From positions 17,755,901 through 17,819,900 of the forward strand of contig OX291549.1 of assembly GCA_946406115.1 (NCBI GenBank): DNA of 64,000 bases, given 5' to 3'. The position numbers were made by a program, and so were the translations under genes. The number at the start of each line of letters is the position of its first letter. The stretch's first letter is position 1. The notes beneath the pieces are model-generated. The model did no database searches. It saw only the letters and a list, made by a program, of their open reading frames with translations, and was not told where the DNA came from. Shown piece after piece: positions 10,417 through 20,360 of this stretch. The DNA comes from Apoda limacodes (Eukaryota; Arthropoda; Insecta; Lepidoptera; Limacodidae).

Positions 10417-10771
10417 GCGCCATCTATCCTCGGCGCCATCTATCATCTCACATACACAGATTGACCGTTCGCTTTGGAGTTTCTTGTTTCTTTCCGTTTC
10501 TTTCTGTATTTGCTCCTAAGAACAGTTCATTCTGCCTTTTGTTTGTAGACGGTTTGCGTTTGTGTGCGTTTTGTGTGTTGCGGGTGCTCGTTCGAGCCGA
10601 AGCGTCATCGCTCAGCGTGTGCGAGCAAGAAGGCTACAGACTGCTGTCTCGCTCTCCCTCGGTAGGCAATTTGGATTGAGTAAGTGTTTTTTTTCTTACT
10701 TGCTCTGGGTCCGGCCGCCTCCGTGCGTGCCTATCTGAGGAATGTTAGCGTCGCCGTCGTCATCCCTATAG
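10417..10771 (+). promoter_or_regulatory. 5' UTR of the Jockey-clade element
   Basis: It starts GCGCCATCTATC, repeated after a 5-bp spacer (10417-10445). LINEs of this group normally carry an internal promoter at the extreme 5' end, so these repeats are promoter candidates by inference only. No TATA box is seen upstream, as expected for such elements. Confidence 0.45.
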
Positions 10772-12919
10772 ATGCCACCCCCTCCGTTCCGCCAACCCCC
10801 AAATAGGGGCCGGGGAGTAAGGAAGCGACAGGTATGGTCGCGTTCTCAGCCACCGGCAATAGTGGCCCGTAACCTTTTTACGGGACAGGTTACTGCCGCG
10901 GACGGCACTTTCGCCGCAGCATTCCCGCCGTCGCGCCCTCCGTCGGCTGCGTCGATGGCCTCTGCCCGTTCGGGCACAACAAGTTATGCCACCTCTGAGA
11001 CAGGTGACGAGTATGAGTACTTTCAAGACGAAGAGCTCCCCGCCATGCTGTCTCCCATCCAGGCCTCTCCAACGGACGGTGTGTCGCCGCAAAAGGTAAT
11101 AGCCAGCTCTGCGGCTAATTCAGATATTGTCATCCACGCCCCACCGGCGTCGGCCCGCCGCGACGCCTCTATAGTGTCACCATCGACGCCGCTCAACCCA
11201 CCACCGCGTGCCAACCCGCCGTCGATCGCCATTAAAACGAGCGACCCACGAAGGACAATGGGCCGTGAGGTGCGTCCTTTCTCGCTAAGCCCATTAAAAG
11301 ACCCAGCTGAGCAAGCCCGCGCAGCAGCAAGGGAAACTACGACCTACGTACCCGCCACAACAACGACCCCGCCGCAGGTAGCAGCGACCGATGTTGACGT
11401 ACAAATGGATACGGATACCAATTCACCGCAAACTACCGGCCAGTCCTACGCGCAAGTGTCGGCCATCCCGGCCCAGCCTACACCTGCCCAGCCTACACCT
11501 GTCCAGCCCGAAAAGCCTAAGGAGAAAGCCAGGTACCCACCAATCATTGTCGAAAATCTGCCACAATGGTCGGTGCATCTAAAGAAGCTGCGTTCCCTCC
11601 TGAAACACGCCCCGCACGCGCGCCCTTTTGGCAAAGGCGTGCGTTTCCTGCCGCAATCGCCGGAAGAATATAGGGTGGTGGCGGCCTATATTGACGAGGT
11701 CTCGAAAGCGGACAACACCGTGTCCTGGTATTGCTACAGCCTGGACAACGAGAGACCTCAAAAACTGGCGATAAAAGGACTCCCTCTCGACGCGCCGTTG
11801 GATGAAATAGCCAATGAAATGGACGCATTGGGCTTCCCCCTATCGCATATTCGTCAGATCCCGGGGGCAAGAGGTCGCCCCTACTGTATTTACTTTGGAC
11901 AGCTACAGAACAGACACGAACACAGTGAGCTCCAAAATGTCTACAAAATTACGGAGCTCCTAAACATGTCCGGCGTGAATATCACTGCGTGGAAGGCAAA
12001 GCCCGGGCCGGCGCAGTGTCACCGATGTCAAGCGTTCGGCCACTCATCGGCCAACTGTCATAGGCCAATACGTTGTGTACGCTGCGGAGAGGGCCACACA
12101 ACCGCGGATTGCAAGCGCGACAGAGGAGCGACCCCAACGTGCGCTAACTGCAAACGAGAGCACGCGGCTAACGACAGGTCATGTCCGTTATACAGGAGGG
12201 AAGCGCGTAAGATGGGGGTGAAAAGTGCCCCCCCCGCCCCGAAGCCACCGCCGCCCCGAAGAGAGTTCCCGGTACCCTTACCGGTAATGGAGGCTCAAGA
12301 GTATGACCTCACGCAGGGACCAACACTAATGCCCCCTGCCAATCTGCCGTCAGACAGAACGCAGCCCTTAAATAAAGGTAGAAAGAGAGGTCGCAGAGGA
12401 AAGGGCAGGAAGCAGAAAGAAAGCGCAGGTGAGCTTAACTCGGTCGTAGCACAGATGGCGCCACCGTCGTCGTCGTCGTCGTCGCTCGTCGCCCCGCTCG
12501 CCGCCGTCGCCCCGCTCGCCCCGCTCCCCCCGCCCGCCGCTGTCGCCCCGCCCACCGTTGTGGCCGCCCCCCGCGCCCAACCTCAAGCCCCGCTTCCTAC
12601 TCTTATTAAACCCCCCCAACCCCCCATCCCCGCACGACCGCTTGTACCGCCCACCGCATCACACCGTAAGGTAAATTTTTATAATTTAACAAACTCTACA
12701 AATCTTCCCGCCACCCCCGCTCCACCCCCTAGGGGTCGTGCACCTCCCGTCAGGGGTGAAATTTGCCCGCCGTTGTCGATCAACATAGCCAGAGCATCCA
12801 TCGCTGCGCTTAATGCAGCTATTGAGGCCATCGCGGCCGGGCAAAACCCGCTGCCCGCTCTACTGCACGGCCTGCAGCAACTTACTTACCTCCTGGTCCA
12901 GGAATTCTCTTCAATCTAA
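10772..12919 (+). CDS. Jockey-clade ORF1 (gag-like nucleic-acid-binding protein)
   Basis: 715 codons from the ATG at 10772 to TAA at 12917-12919. The first 260 residues are proline-, serine- and threonine-rich. A PRE_C2HC-like domain follows (about 285-410, starting near PPIIVENLPQW and ending KITELLNMSGVNITAW), then three zinc knuckles between about 415 and 470 (CHRCQAFGHSSANC, CVRCGEGHTTADC, CANCKREHAANDRSC). A basic patch and long proline/alanine tail follow. This is the protein that in related elements coats element RNA. It overlaps the ORF2 frame by up to 94 nt. No damage is seen. Confidence 0.93.
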   Translation: MPPPPFRQPPNRGRGVRKRQVWSRSQPPAIVARNLFTGQVTAADGTFAAAFPPSRPPSAASMASARSGTTSYATSETGDEYEYFQDEELPAMLSPIQASPTDGVSPQKVIASSAANSDIVIHAPPASARRDASIVSPSTPLNPPPRANPPSIAIKTSDPRRTMGREVRPFSLSPLKDPAEQARAAARETTTYVPATTTTPPQVAATDVDVQMDTDTNSPQTTGQSYAQVSAIPAQPTPAQPTPVQPEKPKEKARYPPIIVENLPQWSVHLKKLRSLLKHAPHARPFGKGVRFLPQSPEEYRVVAAYIDEVSKADNTVSWYCYSLDNERPQKLAIKGLPLDAPLDEIANEMDALGFPLSHIRQIPGARGRPYCIYFGQLQNRHEHSELQNVYKITELLNMSGVNITAWKAKPGPAQCHRCQAFGHSSANCHRPIRCVRCGEGHTTADCKRDRGATPTCANCKREHAANDRSCPLYRREARKMGVKSAPPAPKPPPPRREFPVPLPVMEAQEYDLTQGPTLMPPANLPSDRTQPLNKGRKRGRRGKGRKQKESAGELNSVVAQMAPPSSSSSSLVAPLAAVAPLAPLPPPAAVAPPTVVAAPRAQPQAPLPTLIKPPQPPIPARPLVPPTASHRKVNFYNLTNSTNLPATPAPPPRGRAPPVRGEICPPLSINIARASIAALNAAIEAIAAGQNPLPALLHGLQQLTYLLVQEFSSI

Positions 12920-15603
12920 GAGTGATATACTGGAATCCGGGGGGTGTAAGAGATAAGACCGCAGACCTCAGGTTATTAGTCCAACAGCACGATATTCATA
13001 TTGTGTTGTTGGGCGAAACCAAATTGCGCCCTGAGCATTCTCTTTGTTTGCCCAATTATTTCGTCTATAGGCGGGACGAAATAAACGCCACGAATAACAT
13101 CGCTTACAGGGGCACAGCAGTGCTGATTCGTAGAGACCTTGTCCACGAAAGTTTACCCCTGTCAAGCTTTGTTTCAACTCGAGCGATAGGTATTAAACTA
13201 AAAGTCGGCAATACCGAACTCAAGGTTTACGCTGCCTACAAGCCACCTAAGGTGCCTTTTATTTCCGGCGATATTACAAACATTATGTCCGACGACACGC
13301 CCATACTCATACTCGGCGATTTTAACGCCAAACACCGACAATGGGGTTCAAGAATTTCATCCAAAGACGGTAGAGATTTAAAAAATGATGCCGAGGCGCA
13401 CAATTACGTCGTAATTGGGCCCGGCTCTCCCACTCACTATCCATCTCAGGACTTATTTCAACCGGACGTACTAGACATAGCACTAGCTCGTAATATTAGT
13501 TGGCCCATCTCATTAGAAACCCTCCATGACATTGATTCGCAACACCTCCCCATCTTATTGGTCCTCGGAGTTTCTATTAGGGACAAACCTTTGCCACCAA
13601 TGAAAAACATTACGGACTGGACTAAATACCAAAAACTACTAAGCTCATTTAAACTCCCCCCCGGTGGCCTGTCCACTCCACAGGAAGTGGAAACAGCCAC
13701 CCAGGCGCTTACCGCGGCTATCTCTTCCGCACTTACTCAGTGCACCACAGCTGCCAAGACAGCCTCGGGGAAAAGTTTATTACCGGTACATCTCCGTAAT
13801 AAACTTAGCCAAAAACGAGAACTTCGTAAACTGTGGTGCCGAACTCGTTGCCCGTCAATTAAAAAAGAGCTAAATAAATTAGGTAGTGACCTATCGCACC
13901 AAATTTCGCTTTATCGGAAATGGTCTTGGGATAGTACAATTTCAAAGGCCAGCGACAATGATACCGCTCTTTATCGTTTAGCTCGCTGTATGACCAACAC
14001 CCCTGCACCCATACACCCCTTCGTAGACACGCTAGGTAACCGTTTGTACTCAGCTGAGGAACGCGCGGGCTTACTGGCGGACCACTTCGAGGACCAATTT
14101 AGGCCCAATCCCATTGTCGATCACGCCCACACATCATTGGTTGAGGAGCGCATACAACAGCTCCTCTCTACCCCCACCGTCCCACTCAGAGGTGACGATT
14201 TTATCTCCCCTAAAGAGGTTAAAAAATTTATATCTTTTTTAAACAAAAAGAAATCTCCCGGCCCTGACGGCATTCCTAACACGGCCCTTTTGATGCTACC
14301 TAGAAAAGGTCTTGTGGCCTTAACCCGTATTTTTAATGGGATCCTCCGCACAGGTTTCTTTCCCACGACCTGGAAGACAGGCAAAATTATTGTCATACCG
14401 AAGCCTGGTAAGAGCCGCCAGAAACCAGAGCATTATCGGCCGATCACGTTACTTTCTAACATAGCCAAACTGTTCGAACGTCTTTTATTGAAAAGGGTAT
14501 CACCCTTTATCAATCTTAGGCCAGAACAGTTTGGCTTTAGAAGTAATCATAGCACCACTCTTCAGCTTACTCGTGTTTTACACCATATGGCCTTTGAGAT
14601 GAACAAAGGCAGGTACACGGTCGGGGTCTTTCTCGACATCGAGAAGGCCTTTGATCGTGTTTGGCACGCCGGCCTTTTGTTTAAGCTTTCTGAGACCGAT
14701 TTACCCCCTATGTACGGGCGGATAATAGCCTCTTTTCTGGAGGGGCGGAGTTTCTTTGTTTCGGTTGACAATAAAAACTCCCCTATCAAGACCATTTCAG
14801 CGGGGGTCCCTCAAGGTAGCTGCCTCTCCCCACTGTTGTATGCGATTTTCACTAATGACATTCCCACGCTTAGCGATAGCGGTCTATCGCCAGGCATACA
14901 GGACGTCACCTTAGCATTGTATGCCGACGACAGCGCGTACATGAGCTCGTCCCGTAAGTCCCACTTAGCTGCCGCTAAAATGCAGCGATTATTGGACATT
15001 CTCCCGTGCTGGCTTGACAAGTGGAGGATAGCAGTTAACGCCTCAAAAACGGCAGCCATCTTAACCGGCCAACAGAGGCTATTACCTAAAGCGCTTGTAT
15101 TCCGCGGGCAGGTAATTGAGTGGCAGAGCAGCGTAAAATACCTCGGCTGCTTTATCGACCGCAGACTGCGCATGTCCAAAATGGTTGAACATGCAGCGGC
15201 CAGGGCGGTTGGCGCCAGGGCGGCCCTACGGCCATTATTTTCGTCTGACCTGCCACTTAAGACCAAAATCCGGCTATACAAGCTCTACGTTAGGTCCCGT
15301 TTAACGTACGCCGCGCCGGCTTGGTACGCCTTGCTATCCGCCACTAAAAAGAAAAAGATTCAAGTAGTACAAAACAAATCGCTGAGGATATTAACGGGTG
15401 CTCCGCGCTACGTTCGCAATGACACAATTGCTAGGGACACAAAGGCAGAGCCAATAGGTGAGTTTATCGCCAGACTGGCCGCCCGGTTGTTTGACGCTGC
15501 GGACAATAGCACCCACCTCCACCTAAGGGGCATAGCGCCTTTGCACGCCCGTCCACCCGAAGGCCGACCTCTCCCTAGGGAGCTAATCCCGCCCAAAAAC
15601 TAG
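12826..15603 (+). CDS. Jockey-clade ORF2: endonuclease and reverse transcriptase
   Basis: The frame is open from 12826 and conserved protein begins about 12913 (LRVIYWNPGG), but it has no ATG near there. A GTG sits at 12922, 3 nt after the ORF1 stop. Residues 1-220 from that point form an APE-type endonuclease (LLGETKL, GDFNAKH, and the DIDSQHLPIL region in the place of the SDH motif). RT follows, with KSPGPDGIPN, YRPITLLSNIAKLFE, FLDIEKAFDRVW, GVPQGSCLSPLLYAIF and the catalytic YADD at about residue 669. It stops at 15601-15603 (TAG). Length (about 893 aa) is normal for Jockey-clade ORF2. Confidence 0.94.
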   Translation, partial: GHRGRAKPAARSTARPAATYLPPGPGILFNLRVIYWNPGGVRDKTADLRLLVQQHDIHIVLLGETKLRPEHSLCLPNYFVYRRDEINATNNIAYRGTAVLIRRDLVHESLPLSSFVSTRAIGIKLKVGNTELKVYAAYKPPKVPFISGDITNIMSDDTPILILGDFNAKHRQWGSRISSKDGRDLKNDAEAHNYVVIGPGSPTHYPSQDLFQPDVLDIALARNISWPISLETLHDIDSQHLPILLVLGVSIRDKPLPPMKNITDWTKYQKLLSSFKLPPGGLSTPQEVETATQALTAAISSALTQCTTAAKTASGKSLLPVHLRNKLSQKRELRKLWCRTRCPSIKKELNKLGSDLSHQISLYRKWSWDSTISKASDNDTALYRLARCMTNTPAPIHPFVDTLGNRLYSAEERAGLLADHFEDQFRPNPIVDHAHTSLVEERIQQLLSTPTVPLRGDDFISPKEVKKFISFLNKKKSPGPDGIPNTALLMLPRKGLVALTRIFNGILRTGFFPTTWKTGKIIVIPKPGKSRQKPEHYRPITLLSNIAKLFERLLLKRVSPFINLRPEQFGFRSNHSTTLQLTRVLHHMAFEMNKGRYTVGVFLDIEKAFDRVWHAGLLFKLSETDLPPMYGRIIASFLEGRSFFVSVDNKNSPIKTISAGVPQGSCLSPLLYAIFTNDIPTLSDSGLSPGIQDVTLALYADDSAYMSSSRKSHLAAAKMQRLLDILPCWLDKWRIAVNASKTAAILTGQQRLLPKALVFRGQVIEWQSSVKYLGCFIDRRLRMSKMVEHAAARAVGARAALRPLFSSDLPLKTKIRLYKLYVRSRLTYAAPAWYALLSATKKKKIQVVQNKSLRILTGAPRYVRNDTIARDTKAEPIGEFIARLAARLFDAADNSTHLHLRGIAPLHARPPEGRPLPRELIPPKN

Positions 15604-15740
15604 CCGGGCTTATATGTTACATGTATATGTCATATTTTAGTTAGTTTTTTCTTTCCAATCACCTTTGTTTTTCATTCTCCACTTGTGTTTTTTCGTTTTT
15701 TGTTTTATTTTTTCGCTTGTTTTTATTTCGTTTCCTCCTC

Positions 15741-15907
15741 GCCACTTTCACAAAGTGGCCACTATAATGCCGACAGAGGGCCTGAAAAGTAGGCCCTCTT
15801 TAAACAATCACCGAGGGTGCGCTCACCCTCGAGACTTGCCCGGGTCATGGGGTAAAACGTCAGTCCTTACCCCGACACCCGTACCTCCTTTACCCGACAG
15901 GGGTAAA
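15741..15907 (+). other. Array of five stem-loops in the LINE 3' UTR
   Basis: Perfect inverted repeats follow one another: 15741-15759 (8-bp stem), 15775-15799 (9 bp, AGAGGGCCT with AGGCCCTCT), 15812-15831 (8 bp, CGAGGGTG with CACCCTCG), 15849-15873 (7 bp, GGGGTAA with TTACCCC) and 15889-15907 (7 bp, TTTACCC with GGGTAAA). They lie just before the 3' terminus at 15924. Likely role by inference: recognition of the RNA 3' end by RT. Confidence 0.8.
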
Positions 15908-16645
15908 AGAAGATGTCCACGTACGTAGCTCCACGGCAAAGTGCGCGGGAGTTTGTTGAACTAAGCAAAAGGTTAAGAGCGTAATCCACAACGTATTGCT
16001 TATTTTGTAAAAATTCACGCTCTTACTTTTCATACAATACACAAATACAAATTTTACACTGATAGATTTTAACTATTTACGTATTATTAAGAATTATTAA
16101 GAATTTAACTCAACTCTGCTTGAGTACATATCTTACACTACATGTTATTTACGCCTAAACTATTATTTTACATCGTATATTTTATTTTTGACAATCCTAC
16201 ATATTAAATCCTTACTGACATTACCTATAGTTACTAAGTTTACACGAGATATTATTTACGAAATACATGCGCTTCCTTAAGTTATTTCTACGTTATTTCT
16301 TATATATCTTACTATTTATTTAACCTTCTTACTTAAAATGTACATAGTTGAGCAAACCTTATGTACTCTATCTCACATTGCAACGACATACTTCTATCCT
16401 AGTTGTTGTGACTTTATTTTTCGTCACTTGCAACGTTACAACTTAGTATTATTTATTTATCATATAATTCACAAACCTTACAACTTACTAACTTATTATT
16501 TTACGTATCGTTTTAGAGCTACCCTATTGTGTCAATACGACTTTATTTATCAAAAAATCCTTATTTAAACATGTTTACATTTTAATCCTTATATCCTATC
16601 CTATCCTATCCTTATTTATGTGTTTCGTGTGGTCCGTCGCTAACA

Positions 16646-17366
16646 TTATGCAGTCCTGCTACTACACTATGACATCAATTGATTAACTTGCCATACTATG
16701 TACTTATATACCTACATACGTCACACATATTTACATGATCAACTCAATCAAGCACCTCTAGTTTAATTTATAAAAACATGCTAAAATTACCAAATACCAT
16801 TTCAATCTACACGTAGCCATTCTATTATCTCGATATAGAAATGGCAGTTGGCAGAGAAATGCAACAGCGCCTTATAATTAGCGATGCACAAAGTGGCTTG
16901 TATGGAATTAGGTCGTAAGTGAGGAGGGGAGGGGTAACGGGGCGCGGGGTCGGTATTCGCATAACGTTACGTCAGCGGGCGTCGGCCTCACGTCGGTCGG
17001 CGACCCTGCGCCACGCGGCTGACCCGCTATCTGTCTCTACCACGCGCCACGTGCTAAACCACTATTTCTACGACTCACTGACAAATGATTGAACACGAAA
17101 TGCATCAATCACTTTGCCTGGATTTTTAAGCTCGCAAAATGAACACGTGGACAATTTTTGAAGTAGGTATAATAAAATGGTGAAAAACGGAATTCTTATA
17201 AATTGCGTAGTGTTGTTCCGTCTGTCTGCATGTCGTAGGTTTATAATTCCACCATCTATTCATTAATCCTTGTAGTTTCAGAGGCAGGTGTCTTGTGTTG
17301 ACAGCAATAAAATCAGCTACCCCACATATTGAAACCCCAGATGGTGAAATTACAAACATGTTTTTT
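16646..17366. other. AT-rich flank with a GC-rich patch, no gene seen
   Basis: Right flank of the BEL insertion. A GC- and CpG-rich patch at about 16915-17065 stands out. It has no convincing ORF or promoter motif, and no start-stop structure I could support. Confidence 0.4.
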
Positions 17367-17433
17367 TGAAGTGAAAACTTCTTTAGCAGCGTTGTGCACT
17401 TTTTATGGTATGGGTAAAAATGATAAACTCGCG
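17367..17433 (-). repeat. 67-bp repeat, inverted relative to 55863-55931
   Basis: The reverse complement matches 55863-55931 with about three differences, including the words AGTGCACAACGC and GCTAAAGAAGTTTTCACTTC. The GAAGTGAAAACTTC portion can fold into a small hairpin. The sequence on either side is unrelated between the two copies, so it is a short dispersed repeat. Confidence 0.75.
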
Positions 17434-17943
17434 CAGGCTGATCTTAAATTCGTAAGACGAAACCATAATGCCACGCCATACTGATCGAAAATTCGTAAGA
17501 CCGTCACCATAATGCCTCGCCATATTTTAGTTAATGGCGATTATGAGTAGTACAAGGAGGTGTGATATGGGATTTTTAATTCTATGACAGATTGAGATGC
17601 CAAATATACTACGTCAAAAAGTAAACAAACAAACATTATTATTTATAATAAATAAATATGTATAAAAAGTGATTAGAAGTAAATAGTAAATAGCTAGTAT
17701 GTTTCACTTCTGCCGGCACTCCCGGCACTCCCGGAGGGCAACCCGTTTTTTTTTTTTAATTATTTAGCCAATACAGTTACAACATGCAGTTTTTAAACAA
17801 TTATGTCAAAACAAAATAAACCTTTTTCGGTTTAACTGTGGTGTGAGAGTCCATCCATATAAACAACATAATAATACACATATGATATTTACGACTGTTA
17901 TATTTAATCTATTTTCTATTTAATATTAATTATCTTTTTATTC

Positions 17944-18551
17944 TTACATGTTTACAAAATTTCGTTTTAAATTGCTTTTTAAGGGCTTAACATTCTTTAC
18001 ATGCATGTTTTGTATTTCAACTGGTAATTCGTTTAATATCTTTGGGATTAAATATTGAATTGTTGTTTTTCCGTATACATTATTATAATTAGGTTTCACA
18101 TAATAATTCAAGTAACATAAGTATCTTAAATTCTTTGGACGTTTACGTTCTATGAAATATTTTTGTTCCTTATTTTCATTCAGAATTGCAAAATCCAATT
18201 CATTGAATACATTCATAACGTTACAATGTTTAAATAACCCCTTATCATCATCCTTGTATTTATTTTTAAACCTTTCAGGAACAATATTTTTTAGTATTTT
18301 TAACTGTAACTAAAAATTTATATATATCTTCCATGTTGTTTATATGTTCTACCATAGCTACTTAACCCATAATTGATGACAGACTCAGCAAGTGACAAAT
18401 ATATCAATCTGAGATTTTTGTATGGTAGTTTGTGCTTAAGATTTCTTATTTTGCTCATAATTGATCTTAGTTTGCTACAGACATGCTCTTTGTGATGTCG
18501 CCATGAAAACCTGCCAACAATAATGAGACTTGTGTACATGATTATCAACAA
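17944..18551 (-). pseudogene. Decayed non-LTR reverse transcriptase C-terminus
   Basis: Two open pieces in the order expected for one LINE ORF: 18551-18318 (SKLRSIMSKIRNLKHKL, LIYLSLAESVINYGL, the post-catalytic RT region) and 18216-17944 (a C-terminal tail with YFIERKRPKNLRYLC and IPKILNELPVEIQN). Stops and shifts separate them, and no catalytic block is left. The clade looks CR1/R1-like but this cannot be settled by eye. Confidence 0.6.
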
Positions 18552-18560
18552 ATTGTAATG

Positions 18561-19515
18561 GCGTACATGAATAAACTAAATTATTCTGCCTAAACATTGG
18601 TGGGAATGAGCAATAATAACTGGATTTATCTCGGTTTTATTATAAGAAGTATGTATACTAAGCCAGAATCGTGGGCCCATTTGAAAAGTTGATTAAAGTC
18701 ATCTTGCAGTGGCATTTAAGCTTCCGCATCACTCTGATCATCTCAGCTGCCGTCAGCAAATTGGAATACACTGCTCTTTCTTATAGCATTCGGCATGTTG
18801 TTAACATAAATTCAATATTCAGTAGGACCGATTATAGATCCTTGTGCTGTTACTCTCTGTGTATATTTCGGTTTACTAAATTTAAAAAAGTAGGAAACTA
18901 TTTATATGTCTCCCATACAAAAATTTCCTAAAAGTTATTTCAACTATTGAACAAAATGAATGAAATATTTGTTGAAACGACTTAATAAAATATTTGTTTA
19001 GGCTGTGCCTATAAAATGCAGTATTCCAAAAATATTATCCAGGCTGAAATAAAAATAGAAGTTTTAAATATTTTTTTGTAACCAAGTTGCTTCGGTAAAC
19101 AAGAGTGCCCTAGTTCTCGGTTGTTTTTGTTTTGAGCACGTGATGCGTGTGCAACAGTACCTTGTTGGTTGGGCAATTCGTCGGGGTCATAGAACTCCGG
19201 TATACTCATGAGGTATCGAAGGTGAACCACACGTAAATGTCACATTCACATAAAATATAAATTTGCTTTATCAACAGAGCGATCACAATTTGATATAAAT
19301 AGGTCAGATATAAACAACGAATCTGACTTTTGGTATATGAAACGGTATATTAAATATATTATTATTGGTTTAACCTTAAGGTATTTAGTTTATTAGTTAT
19401 TTCTCTGATTTCATTTGTTACTTGTTACAAAAATAATATATAAACATTTATAAATAACTAGATTTAACCAGAGACTTAATTTCATGATGGAAGAACTATC
19501 TACATATAATAAGTT
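18561..19515. other. AT-rich stretch, possibly more LINE debris
   Basis: 18600-18940 may be the upstream part of the same decayed element, but no frame is long enough to confirm it. From 18940 to 19515 I see nothing recognisable. Confidence 0.3.
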
Positions 19516-20152
19516 TGTACGGAACCTTCGGTGCGCGAGCCGCACTCGCACTTGGCCGGCTTTTAAATTCCGGAACTCTTAGCGCTTTCTTGACTCACAC
19601 TTGACCGGTTTTTATTACTTGTTGTTTTCGTTCGAGTTTACTTACTCTACAAGCTTGTATGTATTACCGTTTTACGATAAGGCAAAAACAACAAAAATTC
19701 CTAAAAATACAGGACAAGTGAAATAGACTTCTACTTAAAGGGTTTCAGGTAATCCAAAAGTGAAGTACTATTTTAAGCTCAGTAGTTTTGGATTGGTTTT
19801 TTTTAAATAACTTTAAAACTATTCATTTAAAATTATAAAAATATTTTTTGAGACCTTAACATTTGATATGAGACACACGGTACAAAGTGTACCGTAGTGT
19901 ACAACTTTTTAGTGTGTGTGAAACTTTTTTTTTAGTTTGTCCCCAAAAGTGACCCCCCATATTCAAAATTATTCTCTATACTTCGCACGTAGAGACGTAC
20001 GTTAGGTCCCAGAAATTCATACGTGTACCAAATATCAACTTCATCGGTCCAGTAGATTCGGAGTGAATTGGCTATGACAGACGGTCAGACAGACACACAA
20101 GTGATACCATCAGGGTTCCAGTTTTTCATTCGGACGGACGTACCCTAAAAAC
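19516..20152 (-). repeat. Lepidopteran interspersed repeat with GGGTTCCGTACC-like ends (copy 1)
   Basis: The left end has GTACGGAACCTTCGGTGCGCGAG and the CGCACTTGGCCGG words. The right end has CAGACGGTCAGACAGACA and GACGGACGTACCCT. It is the inverted counterpart of the copy at 57310-57892. The near-terminal inverted GGGTTCCGTACC-like words suggest a non-autonomous element, but no target duplication is clear. A further decayed piece follows at 20160-20360. Confidence 0.6.
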
Positions 20153-20360
20153 ATGTTTCTTGTATGGGGCGTCCTCAATTTTTTTTTTTATTATGTATGA
20201 CCTGTTTACATACAAACGACGTAATAACACATATTTTGTGCAAATTGCAGTAGCCAAATTATAGGTTAAAATTCACTCTGTAAAGGTCGAACAAACAGAC
20301 ATGCTGACATCATAAGCAACGTAATAGGGTTCCGTTGATGCCAAGTTTGAGTACGGATAA

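Larger units (their letters stand above)
10417..15924 (+). mobile_element. Full-length Jockey-clade non-LTR retrotransposon
   Basis: Bounded by a perfect 9-bp duplication GTAGCTCCA (10408-10416 and 15925-15933), where the uninterrupted left LTR has one copy (1099-1107). It is 5508 bp long, with a 5' UTR starting with two copies of GCGCCATCTATC, ORF1, ORF2, and a 320-bp 3' UTR. There is no poly(A) or simple-repeat tail: the element ends CCACGTAC. Both ORFs are open, so the copy may still be competent. Confidence 0.95.
303..16645 (-). mobile_element. BEL/Pao LTR retrotransposon with two nested LINE insertions
   Basis: Two near-identical direct repeats bound a coding region read on the minus strand. 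The repeats begin TGTTACGAAC and end GCTAACA, so on the element strand they start TGTTAG and end AACA. A purine-rich tract lies just inside the left LTR (element 3' side, 1820-1835). Coding order gag, protease, RT, RNase H, integrase plus DUF1759/DUF1758/DUF5641-type domains identifies the BEL/Pao superfamily. Without nested insertions the element would be about 8.6 kb. Only about three differences were noticed between the LTRs (for example near 917 versus 10217 and near 1475 versus 16299), so the insertion is young. Target duplication is 4-5 bp and imperfect. Confidence 0.95.
7364..16645 (-). repeat. Right LTR (5' LTR), split into three pieces by insertions
   Basis: LTR sequence is present at 7364-7790, 10073-10416 and 15934-16645 and matches 303-1819 in order. 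About 34 bases of the left copy (roughly 731-764) are missing at the first interruption. The second interruption duplicates GTAGCTCCA. Confidence 0.93.

Noticed and set aside
15665..15928. 87-codon ORF after LINE ORF2
   Set aside because: Hydrophobic T-rich frame plus stem-loop region; 3' UTR, no conserved protein.
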